This document shows positions 8,727 through 17,845 of a stretch of DNA of 64,000 nucleotides, in pieces. This stretch comes from JAGPCK01 sp041675505. GTDB lineage: Bacteria; Bacteroidota; Bacteroidia; UKL13-3. The notes beneath the pieces are model-generated. The model did not search any database, had not been told where the DNA came from, and saw only the letters and a list, made by a program, of their open reading frames with translations. Position 1 is the first letter of the stretch. The number at the start of each line of letters is the position of its first letter. The DNA lies in contig JBAYTR010000001.1 in NCBI GenBank assembly GCA_041675505.1, forward strand, positions 1 through 64,000. Direction: 5' to 3'. A program made the position numbers and the translations under genes.

Positions 8727-10022
8727 ATGAAAATAGTAAACTCTTTTCTCCTCATCGTGGCATCAGCTGTACTGTTCAGTTGCGGTTTAAGCAATGATCG
8801 TGGTGAGCTTACTGGTGTCCCTAACCGACCGGCTTGGTTTCACCCTCAGCCTTTCGGTACAGTTTACGTTCCTACAGGATCGTTTCACATCGGACAAGAC
8901 GAGCAAGATATTCTTTCGTCACAGTTGGCACCCAACAAACAGGTTTCTGTTGTAGGTTTCTACATGGATGAAACTGAAATCACCAACAACGAGTACCGTC
9001 AATTCGTTTACCACGTAGTTGACTCCATTGGTCGTGAGACTATGGGTGATGCATTTTTCATTGAAATGGAAAATGGAGACCATTACCTGAACTATGATGA
9101 ACGTTTGGATATGGAAGACCCTAATGTGGTTGAAACCCTCAACGACATGTACTATACCGAAAGTGAGCGTCACTACAAGGTTAAACAACTGGATGTGCGC
9201 AAACTTAAATACCGATATGAGTGGATTGATTTGGTTGCTGCATCAAAAGCCAGCAGAAAAGGATACGACAATAACCGCGCTGATTACATTCGCAAAGCCG
9301 GAGAAAAAGAAAACGATGATTCAGGCGTAGAAATTTACCCTGATACTTTGGTTTGGATACGTGACTTCACCTATTCATTCAATGAGCCGTTAACCCAAAT
9401 GTACTTTTGGCATCCGAAATATGACAACTACCCTGTTGTTGGTGTAAACTGGAGACAAGCCAAAGCATTTTGTAACTGGCGCACTATGCACCTTAACACT
9501 TACTACAGCAAAATAGATGAGCCTATCGTAAATCCCTTCCGTTTACCTACCGAATTTGAGTGGGAATATGCAGCCCGTGGTGGCCGTGACGGAAATATGT
9601 ACCCTTGGGGCGGCCCATACATTCGTAACATGAAAGGTTGTTTCCTGGCCAACTTCAAACCTGGTCGTGGCGACTATCCTGCTGACGGAGGTTTTTACCC
9701 CATTAAAGTTAACTCCTACTTCCCTAATGATTTCGGTTTATACGACATGTCAGGCAACGTAGCTGAGTGGACAGTTTCAGCCTTTGAAGAATCAGCTAAC
9801 TTCTTTACTGATGATATGAACCCTGATCACCAGTATGACGCTAAATTCTCTGATTCAGAAACTTTAAAACGTAAAGTAATCCGCGGTGGATCATGGAAAG
9901 ATATAGGACACTACATCAACGTGGCAACCCGTACATATGATTATCAGGATACAGCAAAATCATTCATTGGTTTCCGTTGTGTGATGACATTCATGGGTCG
10001 TTCGATAAAAGATAAAAACTAA
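8727..10022 (+). CDS. gldK: GldK gliding/type IX secretion lipoprotein
   Basis: 431 residues. The lipoprotein signal peptide ends in a lipobox LFSC (Cys at residue 19). The body is a formylglycine-generating-enzyme-like (FGE-sulfatase) domain: 'GSFHIGQDEQDI', 'DETEITNNEYRQFV', 'PVVGVNWRQAKAFCNWR', 'RLPTEFEWEYAARGG', 'MSGNVAEWT' and 'VIRGGSWKD'. GldK with GldN forms the periplasmic ring of the type IX secretion system under the outer membrane. It is the first gene of the gldK-L-M-N operon and has a consensus promoter. LspA, needed to mature it, is encoded at 57.5 kb. Confidence 0.95.
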   Translation: MKIVNSFLLIVASAVLFSCGLSNDRGELTGVPNRPAWFHPQPFGTVYVPTGSFHIGQDEQDILSSQLAPNKQVSVVGFYMDETEITNNEYRQFVYHVVDSIGRETMGDAFFIEMENGDHYLNYDERLDMEDPNVVETLNDMYYTESERHYKVKQLDVRKLKYRYEWIDLVAASKASRKGYDNNRADYIRKAGEKENDDSGVEIYPDTLVWIRDFTYSFNEPLTQMYFWHPKYDNYPVVGVNWRQAKAFCNWRTMHLNTYYSKIDEPIVNPFRLPTEFEWEYAARGGRDGNMYPWGGPYIRNMKGCFLANFKPGRGDYPADGGFYPIKVNSYFPNDFGLYDMSGNVAEWTVSAFEESANFFTDDMNPDHQYDAKFSDSETLKRKVIRGGSWKDIGHYINVATRTYDYQDTAKSFIGFRCVMTFMGRSIKDKN

Positions 10023-10107
10023 TATCCTACGATACACACTTTATCGTTATTATTGTTCGTTAAAAAAATAAATCATTAAATAATACACCTAAAAAATCAA
10101 TTGTGCT

Positions 10108-10914
10108 ATGAGTAAGAAAAAAAGCTTTTTAGAATCACTTGCGTTCAAAAAATTAATGTCAAAATTTTATGGACTTGGTGCTGCGGTAGTAATCATCGGT
10201 GCGTGGGCTAAGATTCTCCACTTATCTATTGCTGACGTGATGCTTACTGTGGGATTGTTAACTGAAGCGGTGATTTTTATCGTATCAGCTTTTGAACCGG
10301 TACACGAAGACACGGACTGGACACTTGTTTATCCAGAATTAGCCGGTGTTGAAGATGAAAATAAAAAGAAAAAAGAAGTTCCTAAAGGAACAGTTACACA
10401 GCAATTAGATAAAATGCTTGAAGAAGCAAAGGTTGGTCCTGAATTAATCAGCAGTCTGGGAAGTGGTTTGAAAACGTTGAGTGACAATGTTTCTAACCTT
10501 ACTGATTTATCCAGCGCTTCTGTTGCAACAAACGAGTACGTTTCAAACGTTCAGAAGGCATCTAAATCAATTGACGGAATCAACACCTCTTATGTAGGTG
10601 CAGTTGATGCATTGAATGGTATAGCTGCTGCAGGTTCAAATACTAAGCAGTACCAAGAACAAATGGATAAAATGTCGAAAAACCTTTCTTCATTAAATTC
10701 AATTTATGAACTCGAAATTGCTGAATCCAACAATCACCTTAAGACAATCAATTCTTTTGTAAGTAATCTTTCCAACGTGGTGAGCAGTTTATCAGATACC
10801 GAACAACAAGCTGTTGTTTTCAAATCTGAAATGGATAAATTGTCTAAAAACCTTACAGCCCTTAACAATGTGTATGGCGGAATGCTTAGCGCTATGAATG
10901 TTAACAAAGGTTAA
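10108..10914 (+). CDS. gldL: GldL inner-membrane motor protein
   Basis: 268 residues. Two transmembrane helices lie at about residues 18-36 and 42-62, including the typical 'YGLGAAVVIIGAWAKILH' and the GLLTEA segment with its conserved Glu. A cytoplasmic region rich in coiled coil follows (about residues 100-265). GldL and GldM form the proton-driven motor energising type IX secretion and gliding. It lies between gldK and gldM with short gaps (85 and 43 bases). Two copies of a similar 'EMDKLSKNL'-type heptad segment occur in the C-terminal half. Confidence 0.95.
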   Translation: MSKKKSFLESLAFKKLMSKFYGLGAAVVIIGAWAKILHLSIADVMLTVGLLTEAVIFIVSAFEPVHEDTDWTLVYPELAGVEDENKKKKEVPKGTVTQQLDKMLEEAKVGPELISSLGSGLKTLSDNVSNLTDLSSASVATNEYVSNVQKASKSIDGINTSYVGAVDALNGIAAAGSNTKQYQEQMDKMSKNLSSLNSIYELEIAESNNHLKTINSFVSNLSNVVSSLSDTEQQAVVFKSEMDKLSKNLTALNNVYGGMLSAMNVNKG

Positions 10915-10957
10915 TTAAGTAATTGTTTAACTATTATTAAACGGAGAGAAAAATAAA

Positions 10958-12601
10958 ATGGCAGGAGGCAAATTACCACCACGGCAGAAGATGATCAACA
11001 TGATGTACCTCGTGTTGACAGCTCTACTTGCCCTGAACGTGTCGAAAGATATATTGAAAGCATTCCACATGGTGGATGTGAGCATGAAAAAATCGGGAAG
11101 AAACATTGAGGCGAAAAATGCTCGTACAATGGAAATCTTCAAGAAACAAATGACCGATTTTCCTGAAAAAACAAAACCTTTCTACGACAAGGCCAACGAA
11201 GTACAAAAAATCAGTGGTGAGTTAAACACTTATTTAGCTACTGTAAAAGGTACTTTGATGGATTTGGTTGATGATAGTCCTGATGGTAAAATAGACCCTG
11301 AAGACGGTCTTAAAAAACCTGACGAAGGCAATCTTCCAACTGAAGAATGGGAATTAGCAGGACCGGACAATATCGAAAAACACGCCAACTACATGATGAA
11401 AAAAGATGGCGGAAAAAACGGTAAAGAATTACGGGCCAAAATAGAAGAAACAAAAAAGAAGTTTGACAAAATCATTCTTGATGTAGCTAAACTCGTAGAG
11501 AAAGATCCTAAAGAGGTAGCGAAAGAAGTGAAAATTTCTCTTGATACTGAAGATCCACCTTCACAAGGAGCAGCAAAACAAACCTGGGAATCAGAAATGT
11601 TTGAGCATGCGCCTTTAGCAGCGGTAGTAACGATGATTACCAAAATTCAGAATGACTGTAAAAATGGTGAATCACAATTACTTGACTTGCTCCTGAAATC
11701 TATTAACGCAAACGAGGTATCATTTGACCAATTGCGTGCAGCAGTTATCCCTACTAAAGGTACTTTCATCCTGATTGGTAACCAATACGAAGCCGATATC
11801 TTTATTGCAGCGTCCAGTTCTAAACAAGATGCTGAGATTTTGGTAGATGGGGCAAAGGTTCCTGTAGAAGGTGGAATTGGTAAATACAAAATCTCTCCGT
11901 CCAGTGAAGGAGAAGGAAAGAAAAAGGTTATTATCAATGTTAAAGATCCATCGGGTAAAATGGTTCCTTATGAGTCAGAGATTACCTACACCGCCTTTAA
12001 AGGTGTGGCCACTATCTCTGCTGATAAAATGAACGTACTTTATGTAGGTTTAGAAAACCCTGTATCTGTATCCGTTCCGGGAACTTCACCTGATCAACTG
12101 ATTGTTTCCGCTTCAGGTGGAGCAAAGCTTTCCGGTTCTAGGGGTAAATACACTATTTCTTTGTCTCCGGGTGGACCCAGAGAAGTAGAAATTTCTGCCT
12201 CTATTAAATCAAAAGATGGAACTGTAAAGAAAATTGAATCTAAAAAATACCGTGTAAAAGATGTTCCTTCCCCTACTCCTATGATAGGTGCTATCACTGA
12301 CCCAAGTGCAACAGCTTCCCAAATTAAAGCGGCTCCTGTAGTTCGTTGTGACTTACAGAACTTTGCTTTTGAAGGCGTGAAATATTCCGTAAAATCATTT
12401 AACTGGACATTTGCCCCCAAACGTGGACAGGCATTGGAAGGTACTACACAAGGGGCTGCTTTACCACAGGATTTGATTGCTATGATTTCGCGCGCACGAA
12501 CAGGTGATAAAGTATTCATTGAAGGCATACGCGCTCAAGCTATAGGCACTAACATTGGAATAAAGGTAGTAAAAGGCAGTGTTGGTATTACGATTAGATA
12601 A
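10958..12601 (+). CDS. gldM: GldM motor/transperiplasmic protein
   Basis: 547 residues. The start MAGGKLPPRQKMINMMYLVL is the hallmark GldM N-terminus, followed by one transmembrane helix ending near residue 30 (LTALLALNVS). A long periplasmic region has a helical first part (about 35-240) and then beta-rich D2-D4-type domains to the C-terminus. GldM spans the periplasm from GldL to the GldK/GldN ring. It is preceded by a purine-rich site (ACGGAGAGAAAA). Length is a little above the roughly 515 residues usual in Flavobacterium. Confidence 0.95.
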   Translation: MAGGKLPPRQKMINMMYLVLTALLALNVSKDILKAFHMVDVSMKKSGRNIEAKNARTMEIFKKQMTDFPEKTKPFYDKANEVQKISGELNTYLATVKGTLMDLVDDSPDGKIDPEDGLKKPDEGNLPTEEWELAGPDNIEKHANYMMKKDGGKNGKELRAKIEETKKKFDKIILDVAKLVEKDPKEVAKEVKISLDTEDPPSQGAAKQTWESEMFEHAPLAAVVTMITKIQNDCKNGESQLLDLLLKSINANEVSFDQLRAAVIPTKGTFILIGNQYEADIFIAASSSKQDAEILVDGAKVPVEGGIGKYKISPSSEGEGKKKVIINVKDPSGKMVPYESEITYTAFKGVATISADKMNVLYVGLENPVSVSVPGTSPDQLIVSASGGAKLSGSRGKYTISLSPGGPREVEISASIKSKDGTVKKIESKKYRVKDVPSPTPMIGAITDPSATASQIKAAPVVRCDLQNFAFEGVKYSVKSFNWTFAPKRGQALEGTTQGAALPQDLIAMISRARTGDKVFIEGIRAQAIGTNIGIKVVKGSVGITIR

Positions 12602-12605
12602 TAAT

Positions 12606-13538
12606 ATGAAAAGAGTCTTAATTATATTAGTTCTCCTCTTTACGTCAATTGGTGTAATGAAGGTAGCTGCTCAAGGAGGGGAACAACCTCCAGCTGCTGA
12701 GCCTGCTGCGCAACCTCAGCAGCAATTTGGTGAGCCGGTTGCACCTCCTCAAACACCTCAACAGCGTCAGATTTACGGAGAGAATCAGCTTTACCAAGAG
12801 AACCGCTACAACGAGAGAAAGGTAATTGACTGGCCTCATTTACGTGAGGCTGATGTAATGTGGCGCAGAAAAATCACCCGTAGAATTGATGTCAGAGAAA
12901 AGACAAACCTCTGCTTAAACTGGCCTAAAAATCCAATTAACTCCATACTGGTACGAAATGTAATCGGAGGAATTTTAACCGTTTATAAAGATGACTCCTT
13001 AAATAAAACTTATACTGCTGAAGAAGCAGGCAAGAGAGGTGGCTATGAGGGAGTAACAACTAAATTCTATGATAATGAGGACCCTGATGCCGGATCATAT
13101 GATACTGTCGAGTATAACCAGTTAAACCCTGATTGGATTTATGGTTATGACTTAGTAGAAGAATGGGTTTTTGATAAAAAACACGCCATTATGAGAACAC
13201 GTATCTTAGATATAATTCCATTAGTTTACAAAAGGGACCAATCTGGAAATATTACCGGTACAACCACTCTTCTCTATCATATCAAGTATGAAGACTTCCG
13301 TAAAATTATGGTGAATGAGCAGATTTACAATCGCCAGAATGATGCTATGCGTCTTACCTACGATGACTTCTTCGAGCAACGATTGTTTGCCAGTTACATT
13401 ACCAAGCAATCAAATGAATATGATATTGATATCAAAGGATTTGATGAGTTTAAAGAAGATAATCTCGCGGCCTTGTTAGAAGCAGATCGTATTCGTCAGG
13501 AACTGTTCATATTTGAACATGACTTGTGGGAATACTAA
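12606..13538 (+). CDS. gldN: GldN type IX secretion protein
   Basis: 310 residues from ATG 12606, four bases after the gldM stop; a longer frame from 12579 would overlap gldM and is rejected. A signal peptide (RVLIILVLLFTSIGVMKVAAQ) precedes a Pro/Gln-rich linker (residues 25-65). The conserved GldN body follows: 'VMWRRKITRRIDVREKTNL' and 'DLVEEWVFDKKHAIM'. GldN partners GldK in the periplasmic ring. The operon ends here at a strong intrinsic terminator (13560-13593). Confidence 0.94.
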   Translation: MKRVLIILVLLFTSIGVMKVAAQGGEQPPAAEPAAQPQQQFGEPVAPPQTPQQRQIYGENQLYQENRYNERKVIDWPHLREADVMWRRKITRRIDVREKTNLCLNWPKNPINSILVRNVIGGILTVYKDDSLNKTYTAEEAGKRGGYEGVTTKFYDNEDPDAGSYDTVEYNQLNPDWIYGYDLVEEWVFDKKHAIMRTRILDIIPLVYKRDQSGNITGTTTLLYHIKYEDFRKIMVNEQIYNRQNDAMRLTYDDFFEQRLFASYITKQSNEYDIDIKGFDEFKEDNLAALLEADRIRQELFIFEHDLWEY

Positions 13539-13559
13539 CAGTATGCTTTATAATAAAAT

Positions 13560-13593
13560 AAAAAAGCCCGTTTCTTTCGAAACGGGCTTTTTT
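13560..13593. terminator. Bidirectional terminator between gldN and purA
   Basis: A 9-bp GC-rich stem GCCCGTTTC/GAAACGGGC with a TTTC loop is flanked by an A tract on the left and a T tract on the right. It can therefore terminate gldN on the plus strand and purA on the minus strand. Confidence 0.9.
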
Positions 13594-13606
13594 ATTGCCT
13601 ACTATT

Positions 13607-14890
13607 TTAAAATGGTTTTCTGATAATTGTCTGGTCCCTGTCGGGGCCTACGGAAAGTATATTGATTTCAGCCATTAATTGTTGCTCCAGATAATTGAGA
13701 TAACCGGTTAACTCTTGCGGCATATCATCCATAGAAGTTAAACGGGTAATGTCCTCTTTCCAACCTTTGAAAGTATCGTACAGCGGCTCAATAGAACCAT
13801 CACATATTTCATAAGGAACATTTGGAGTAACCGTGTCATTAACTTTATATGAGGTGCACGCTTTGATTTCGTCAAAACCACTTAATACATCCGATTTGGT
13901 TATGAAAAGGTTGGTTACACCGTTAAGCATAATGGCATACTTGAGCGCTACTAAGTCAATCCAGCCGGTTCTGCGTGGTCGACCGGTGGTGGCACCAAAC
14001 TCATGCCCTATTTTACGAATCTCCTCTCCGGTTGAGTCATTTAACTCTGAAGGGAACGGCCCTCCTCCCACTCTGGTACAATACGCTTTAAAAATACCGT
14101 ATACTTTACCAATATGTCCTGGAGCCAAACCTAAGCCGGTACATGCACCCGCAGTAATGGTATTGGATGAGGTTACATACGGATAAGTACCGAAGTCAAT
14201 ATCCAACATGCTGCCCTGAGCTCCTTCAGCAAGTATTTTTTTGCCGCTAACTAATGCATTGTTAATGTAGTACTCGCTGTCTACCTGAACATATTCTCTT
14301 AAAAATTCAATGGATGCAAACCAATCAGCCTCCATCTTGTTAAGCTCTGAAGTACTGAGGTCATAACCGTAATAGCCCAATAAGTTCAGGTGCTTTTGTT
14401 TTACCTCGTTGTATTTTGCCTGAAAGGTTCCCAACTGGATATCTCCTATTCGTAATCCGGAACGTCCTGTTTTATCCTGGTAGGCCGGGCTGATACCACG
14501 TAATGTAGAGCCGATTTTATTGTCTCCTTTAGATAGTTCAGATGCGGCATCAAGCAAACGGTGAGTAGGTAGTATGAGGTGTGCCCTTTTTGACAGGTAA
14601 AGGTTTTTCTTTACATCAACACCTAACGGGTAGAGCTTAGTGATTTCGTCTTGCAACTTAACAGGATCAACCACTACCCCGCTTCCAATAAGGTTAATGC
14701 AATTGGGATGAAAAATTCCCGAGGGGATAGTATTCAACACATGTTTCATCCCGTTTATCTCCAGTGAATGCCCTGCATTAGGACCACCCTGGAAACGGGC
14801 CACAATATCATATTTGGGTGTAATAAAATCGGCAATCTTACCTTTTCCTTCATCTCCCCACTGTAAGCCTAAGAGCACATCTACCTTCAT
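13607..14890 (-). CDS. purA: Adenylosuccinate synthetase
   Basis: 427 residues, family-typical length. It catalyses GTP-dependent conversion of IMP and aspartate to adenylosuccinate, the committed step to AMP. Seen: the N-terminal P-loop 'GLQWGDEGKGK' (catalytic D13), 'QGGPNAGHS', 'GSGVVVDP', 'GRSGLRIGD', 'EGAQGSMLDIDFGTYPYVTSS' and 'TGRPRRTGWIDL'. It lies 6 bases downstream of the fur-like gene on the minus strand, so both are probably co-transcribed. It ends at the terminator shared with gldN. Confidence 0.98.
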   Translation of the reverse strand: MKVDVLLGLQWGDEGKGKIADFITPKYDIVARFQGGPNAGHSLEINGMKHVLNTIPSGIFHPNCINLIGSGVVVDPVKLQDEITKLYPLGVDVKKNLYLSKRAHLILPTHRLLDAASELSKGDNKIGSTLRGISPAYQDKTGRSGLRIGDIQLGTFQAKYNEVKQKHLNLLGYYGYDLSTSELNKMEADWFASIEFLREYVQVDSEYYINNALVSGKKILAEGAQGSMLDIDFGTYPYVTSSNTITAGACTGLGLAPGHIGKVYGIFKAYCTRVGGGPFPSELNDSTGEEIRKIGHEFGATTGRPRRTGWIDLVALKYAIMLNGVTNLFITKSDVLSGFDEIKACTSYKVNDTVTPNVPYEICDGSIEPLYDTFKGWKEDITRLTSMDDMPQELTGYLNYLEQQLMAEINILSVGPDRDQTIIRKPF

Positions 14891-14896
14891 GTTCGT

Positions 14897-15400
14897 TTAT
14901 TGTTTTTTTATGTTCACTTCTTTGTGGCAGTTCATACACTTTCCGTCTTTATCAATTTTTGGTGAGCCATATAAATTGAGTGAATGGTGTGTAATATTAA
15001 AATGCAGTAAGTCGCCCATCATGGACTGAATCTGTTGTATGCGCGGATCACAAAATTCCATAACTTTATTACACATGTTGCATATAAGATGGTCGTGCTG
15101 ACGGTATCCGTATGCCCGTTCGAACTGCGCAATGTTTTTACCGAACTGGTGTTTAATAACCAGCCCGCAATCAAGTAATAAATCAAGAGTATTGTATACT
15201 GTAGCGCGACTTACTCTGTAGTTACGGTTCTTCATTTGAACGTAGAGTGTTTCTACATCAAAATGATCTTTCTTCGAGTAAATTTCATCCAGTATTGCAA
15301 AACGCTCCGGAGTTTTCCGTTGGGTCTTCCGTTCGAGGTATTCAGTAAAAATACGCTTTACGGCCTCTTTGGTGGCGTCAACTTCTGCTGATTTCTGCAT
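14897..15400 (-). CDS. Fur-family metalloregulator
   Basis: 167 residues. An N-terminal winged helix (about 20-95, with 'RVSRATVYNTLDLLLDCGLV') is followed by the dimerisation and metal domain 'QHDHLICNMCNKVMEF', with a second CxxC near the C-terminus (CMNC). The paired CxxC motifs are the structural zinc site of Fur/Zur/PerR proteins. Sequence alone does not show whether the sensed signal is iron, zinc or peroxide. ATG 15400 is the first start and gives a normal N-terminus. It is directly upstream of purA and 25 bases downstream of the Rel/SpoT gene, forming a minus-strand operon. Confidence 0.9.
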   Translation of the reverse strand: MQKSAEVDATKEAVKRIFTEYLERKTQRKTPERFAILDEIYSKKDHFDVETLYVQMKNRNYRVSRATVYNTLDLLLDCGLVIKHQFGKNIAQFERAYGYRQHDHLICNMCNKVMEFCDPRIQQIQSMMGDLLHFNITHHSLNLYGSPKIDKDGKCMNCHKEVNIKKQ

Positions 15401-15425
15401 AAAGGCGCAATTTACTCATTGCCCG

Positions 15426-17651
15426 TTAATTTATATCAATCCTGCTCACCTGAATGAGTTGATTGGATGCTTTTATTTTATTCATCAGCTCCTCCAGATG
15501 TGAGGTGTCATAAATAAAGAGCATGATTTTGCCTTCAAATTTACCTTCATTTGACTGAACTGTAATGGATTGCATATTTACCTGAAGTTCTTTCGAGATG
15601 ATATCTGTGATGGTACTAATAATACCCACACTATCAATACCCTCAATTTTAACCCCGGCCAAAAATGCCTGCCCCCTTTTAATGGGCGTATCTCTCCAAC
15701 GGGCCTTTAAAATACGGTATCCGTAGTTAGACATAAGCCCCACAGCATTGGGGCAATTGGTACGGTGCACCTTAATTCCTTCACCCACGGTTATAAAACC
15801 AAAAACGTCATCTCCCGGAATAGGATTACAACATTTGGCCATGGAATAATCAAAATCATAATCTTCCCCTATAAGTATAGTATCTTCTTTGAGGTCGGCA
15901 ATTTTAGCTTTCTTCCTTACCTCAGTAACATCAGGCTGGGGTGCATTTTTCTTATCTGTTACCTCACTTATAATTTCTGCTACATCCAACTCCGTTTTTT
16001 TGATTTTATCTGTAGCAATAAGGTAATACAAATCAATCGCTGATTTTAACCTGAACCAACTCAACAAGTGGTTGATGTTTTCTGAAGTAAAGGCAATTTT
16101 TTGGTGCTGAAATTTGCGTTGTAAGGCTTCTCTTCCGTCTTCAGCTATCTTTTTCTTTTCTTCTTTGAGAATGTCTTTAATCTTGGCTTTTGCTTTTGCG
16201 GTAACCACATAGGCAAGCCAGTCTTCATTTGGTCTTTGTTTGCTGGAGGTGATGATTTCTACCTGATCTCCATTGGCCAGTTTGTGGTTAAGTGGCACCA
16301 GTTTATTATTCACCTTGGCTCCTATGCAATGTGAGCCAATACCTGTATGAATATCAAACGCAAAGTCTAGTGCTGTGGCATTGGCCGGCAACTTGCGCAA
16401 CTCTCCTTTGGGGGTAAATACAAATACTTCCTCGGCAAAAAGATTGAGTTTAAAATCGTCCAAAAAATCCAATGCATTGGAATCAGGGTTTTCGAGAATT
16501 TCCCTGACTTGTTGCAGCCAACGTTCAAAATCATTGTCGGAATGCGCGCCTCCGGTTTCTTTGTATTTCCAATGTGCCGCAAAACCTTTTTCAGCAATTT
16601 CATCCATACGTTTGCTGCGAATCTGAACTTCCACCCAACGACCTTTGGGGCCCATAACAGTTGTATGTAATGATTCGTATCCGTTGGCTTTAGGCGTTGA
16701 AACCCAATCGCGCAAACGGTCAGGGTTGGGGCGATAAAAGTCCGTAACTATGGAATATACTTTCCAGCAATCGGCCTTTTCTGATTCCAAAGGAGAATCA
16801 ACAATTACCCGAATGGCAAACAAATCATACACCTCTTCGAAAGGAATATTTTGTTTGCGCATTTTATTGTAGATGGAATAGATGGATTTGGGTCTTCCTT
16901 TAATTTCGTATTTGAAGCCCTGCTGCTCGAGCTCTTCTATGATGGGCTCTGTAAACAACTTGATGTATTTGGTACGCTGTGTTTTTGTTTCGAGCAGCTT
17001 ACTTGCAATAGATTTGTATTGTTCTTCTTCAGTAAACTTAAGAGCCAGATCTTCCAGTTCCGTTTTAATTGCATACAAACCTAAACGATGTGCTAAAGGG
17101 GCATAAATGTATTTGGTTTCAGAAGCAATCTTCAACTGATTCTTGCGCGACATAGAATCAAGTGTGCGCATATTGTGCAGGCGGTCGGCCAGTTTGATAA
17201 GAATTACCCGAACATCATCTGAAAGGGTAAGCAGCATTTTACGAAAGTTCTCTGCCTGTGGCGAATTGGTCTCGGTATCAAATACGTTGGATATTTTGGT
17301 GAGTCCGTCAATGATTTTGGCTACTTTTTCTCCAAATCTGTGGTTAATATCGGCTAAAGAGATGTGTGTATCTTCTACCGTATCGTGCAGCAACGCACAC
17401 ACAACAGAGGTGGTTCCCAGCCCGATTTCTTCGGCAGCTATCTGTGCCACAGCTAACGGATGGAAAATATAGGGCTCTCCTGATTTTCTGCGCATGTCCT
17501 TATGCGCTTCTAAAGAGAGTTCAAATGCTTCCCGAATGGTTTTTTTGTCTCCTTTTTCCAGCGTACGCTTACAACTACGTAGCAAATGCCGGTACCTCTT
17601 TACTATTTCCTTGTTTTCTGCTTCAATATCGATCTCTTGCATGCTGCCCAT
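15426..17651 (-). CDS. Bifunctional (p)ppGpp synthetase/hydrolase RelA/SpoT
   Basis: 741 residues from ATG 17651. An upstream TTG at 17681 is excluded because a TAAATTTG promoter box (17667-17660) lies between. Domains in order: HD hydrolase (HDTVED at residues 89-94, 'FHPLAVAQIA'), synthetase ('KGRPKSIYSIYNKM', 'PKANGYESLHTTV'), TGS ('VFVFTPKGELRKLP'), helical/zinc-finger region ('KCCNPIPGDDV') and a C-terminal ACT domain. With the intact HDxxED the protein should both make and degrade (p)ppGpp, as usual for the single long Rel of Bacteroidota. It heads the operon with fur and purA; purA is itself a known (p)ppGpp-sensitive step. Confidence 0.95.
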   Translation of the reverse strand: MGSMQEIDIEAENKEIVKRYRHLLRSCKRTLEKGDKKTIREAFELSLEAHKDMRRKSGEPYIFHPLAVAQIAAEEIGLGTTSVVCALLHDTVEDTHISLADINHRFGEKVAKIIDGLTKISNVFDTETNSPQAENFRKMLLTLSDDVRVILIKLADRLHNMRTLDSMSRKNQLKIASETKYIYAPLAHRLGLYAIKTELEDLALKFTEEEQYKSIASKLLETKTQRTKYIKLFTEPIIEELEQQGFKYEIKGRPKSIYSIYNKMRKQNIPFEEVYDLFAIRVIVDSPLESEKADCWKVYSIVTDFYRPNPDRLRDWVSTPKANGYESLHTTVMGPKGRWVEVQIRSKRMDEIAEKGFAAHWKYKETGGAHSDNDFERWLQQVREILENPDSNALDFLDDFKLNLFAEEVFVFTPKGELRKLPANATALDFAFDIHTGIGSHCIGAKVNNKLVPLNHKLANGDQVEIITSSKQRPNEDWLAYVVTAKAKAKIKDILKEEKKKIAEDGREALQRKFQHQKIAFTSENINHLLSWFRLKSAIDLYYLIATDKIKKTELDVAEIISEVTDKKNAPQPDVTEVRKKAKIADLKEDTILIGEDYDFDYSMAKCCNPIPGDDVFGFITVGEGIKVHRTNCPNAVGLMSNYGYRILKARWRDTPIKRGQAFLAGVKIEGIDSVGIISTITDIISKELQVNMQSITVQSNEGKFEGKIMLFIYDTSHLEELMNKIKASNQLIQVSRIDIN

Positions 17652-17659
17652 GGTTTGTA

Positions 17660-17667
17660 CAAATTTA
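17660..17667 (-). promoter_or_regulatory. -7 box TAAATTTG of the Rel/SpoT gene
   Basis: Exact TAnnTTTG match on the minus strand, 8 bases before ATG 17651. It implies a nearly leaderless transcript and helps choose the start. No clear -33 TTTG. Confidence 0.5.
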
Positions 17668-17687
17668 TTGAATAAAAGCAAATAAGA

Positions 17688-17719
17688 TTTGGGAATTCAT
17701 CCACAGATGGGTAACTTTG
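17688..17719 (+). promoter_or_regulatory. Promoter of tRNA-Leu
   Basis: TTTG (17688-17691), a 20-base spacer, then TAACTTTG (17712-17719). The tRNA begins 12 bases later. It fully matches the Bacteroidota consensus and likely also drives the trigger factor gene. Confidence 0.8.
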
Positions 17720-17731
17720 CGGCTCATTTTT

Positions 17732-17813
17732 GCGCACGTGGCGTAATTGGTAGCCGTGCCAGACTTAGGATCTGGTGCCGTGAGGCGTGGGGGTTCGAGT
17801 CCCTCCGTGCGCA
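17732..17813 (+). tRNA. tRNA-Leu, anticodon TAG
   Basis: 82-base tRNA with acceptor stem GCGCACG/CGTGCGC and discriminator A. The D arm contains GCGTAATTGGTAGCC. The anticodon stem CCAGA/TCTGG holds the loop CTTAGGA (anticodon TAG, reads CTA). A short class-II variable arm (GCCGTGAGGCG) and the T arm GGGTTCGAGTCCC follow. CCA is not encoded. The trigger factor gene starts 32 bases later on the same strand. Confidence 0.97.
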
Positions 17814-17845
17814 CTTTTTAAAATTTGACAATAAAAGACACATTT

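Noticed and set aside
12094..12528. 144-residue minus-strand frame inside gldM.
   Set aside because: It is a shadow of gldM codon use with no recognisable motif and no promoter.
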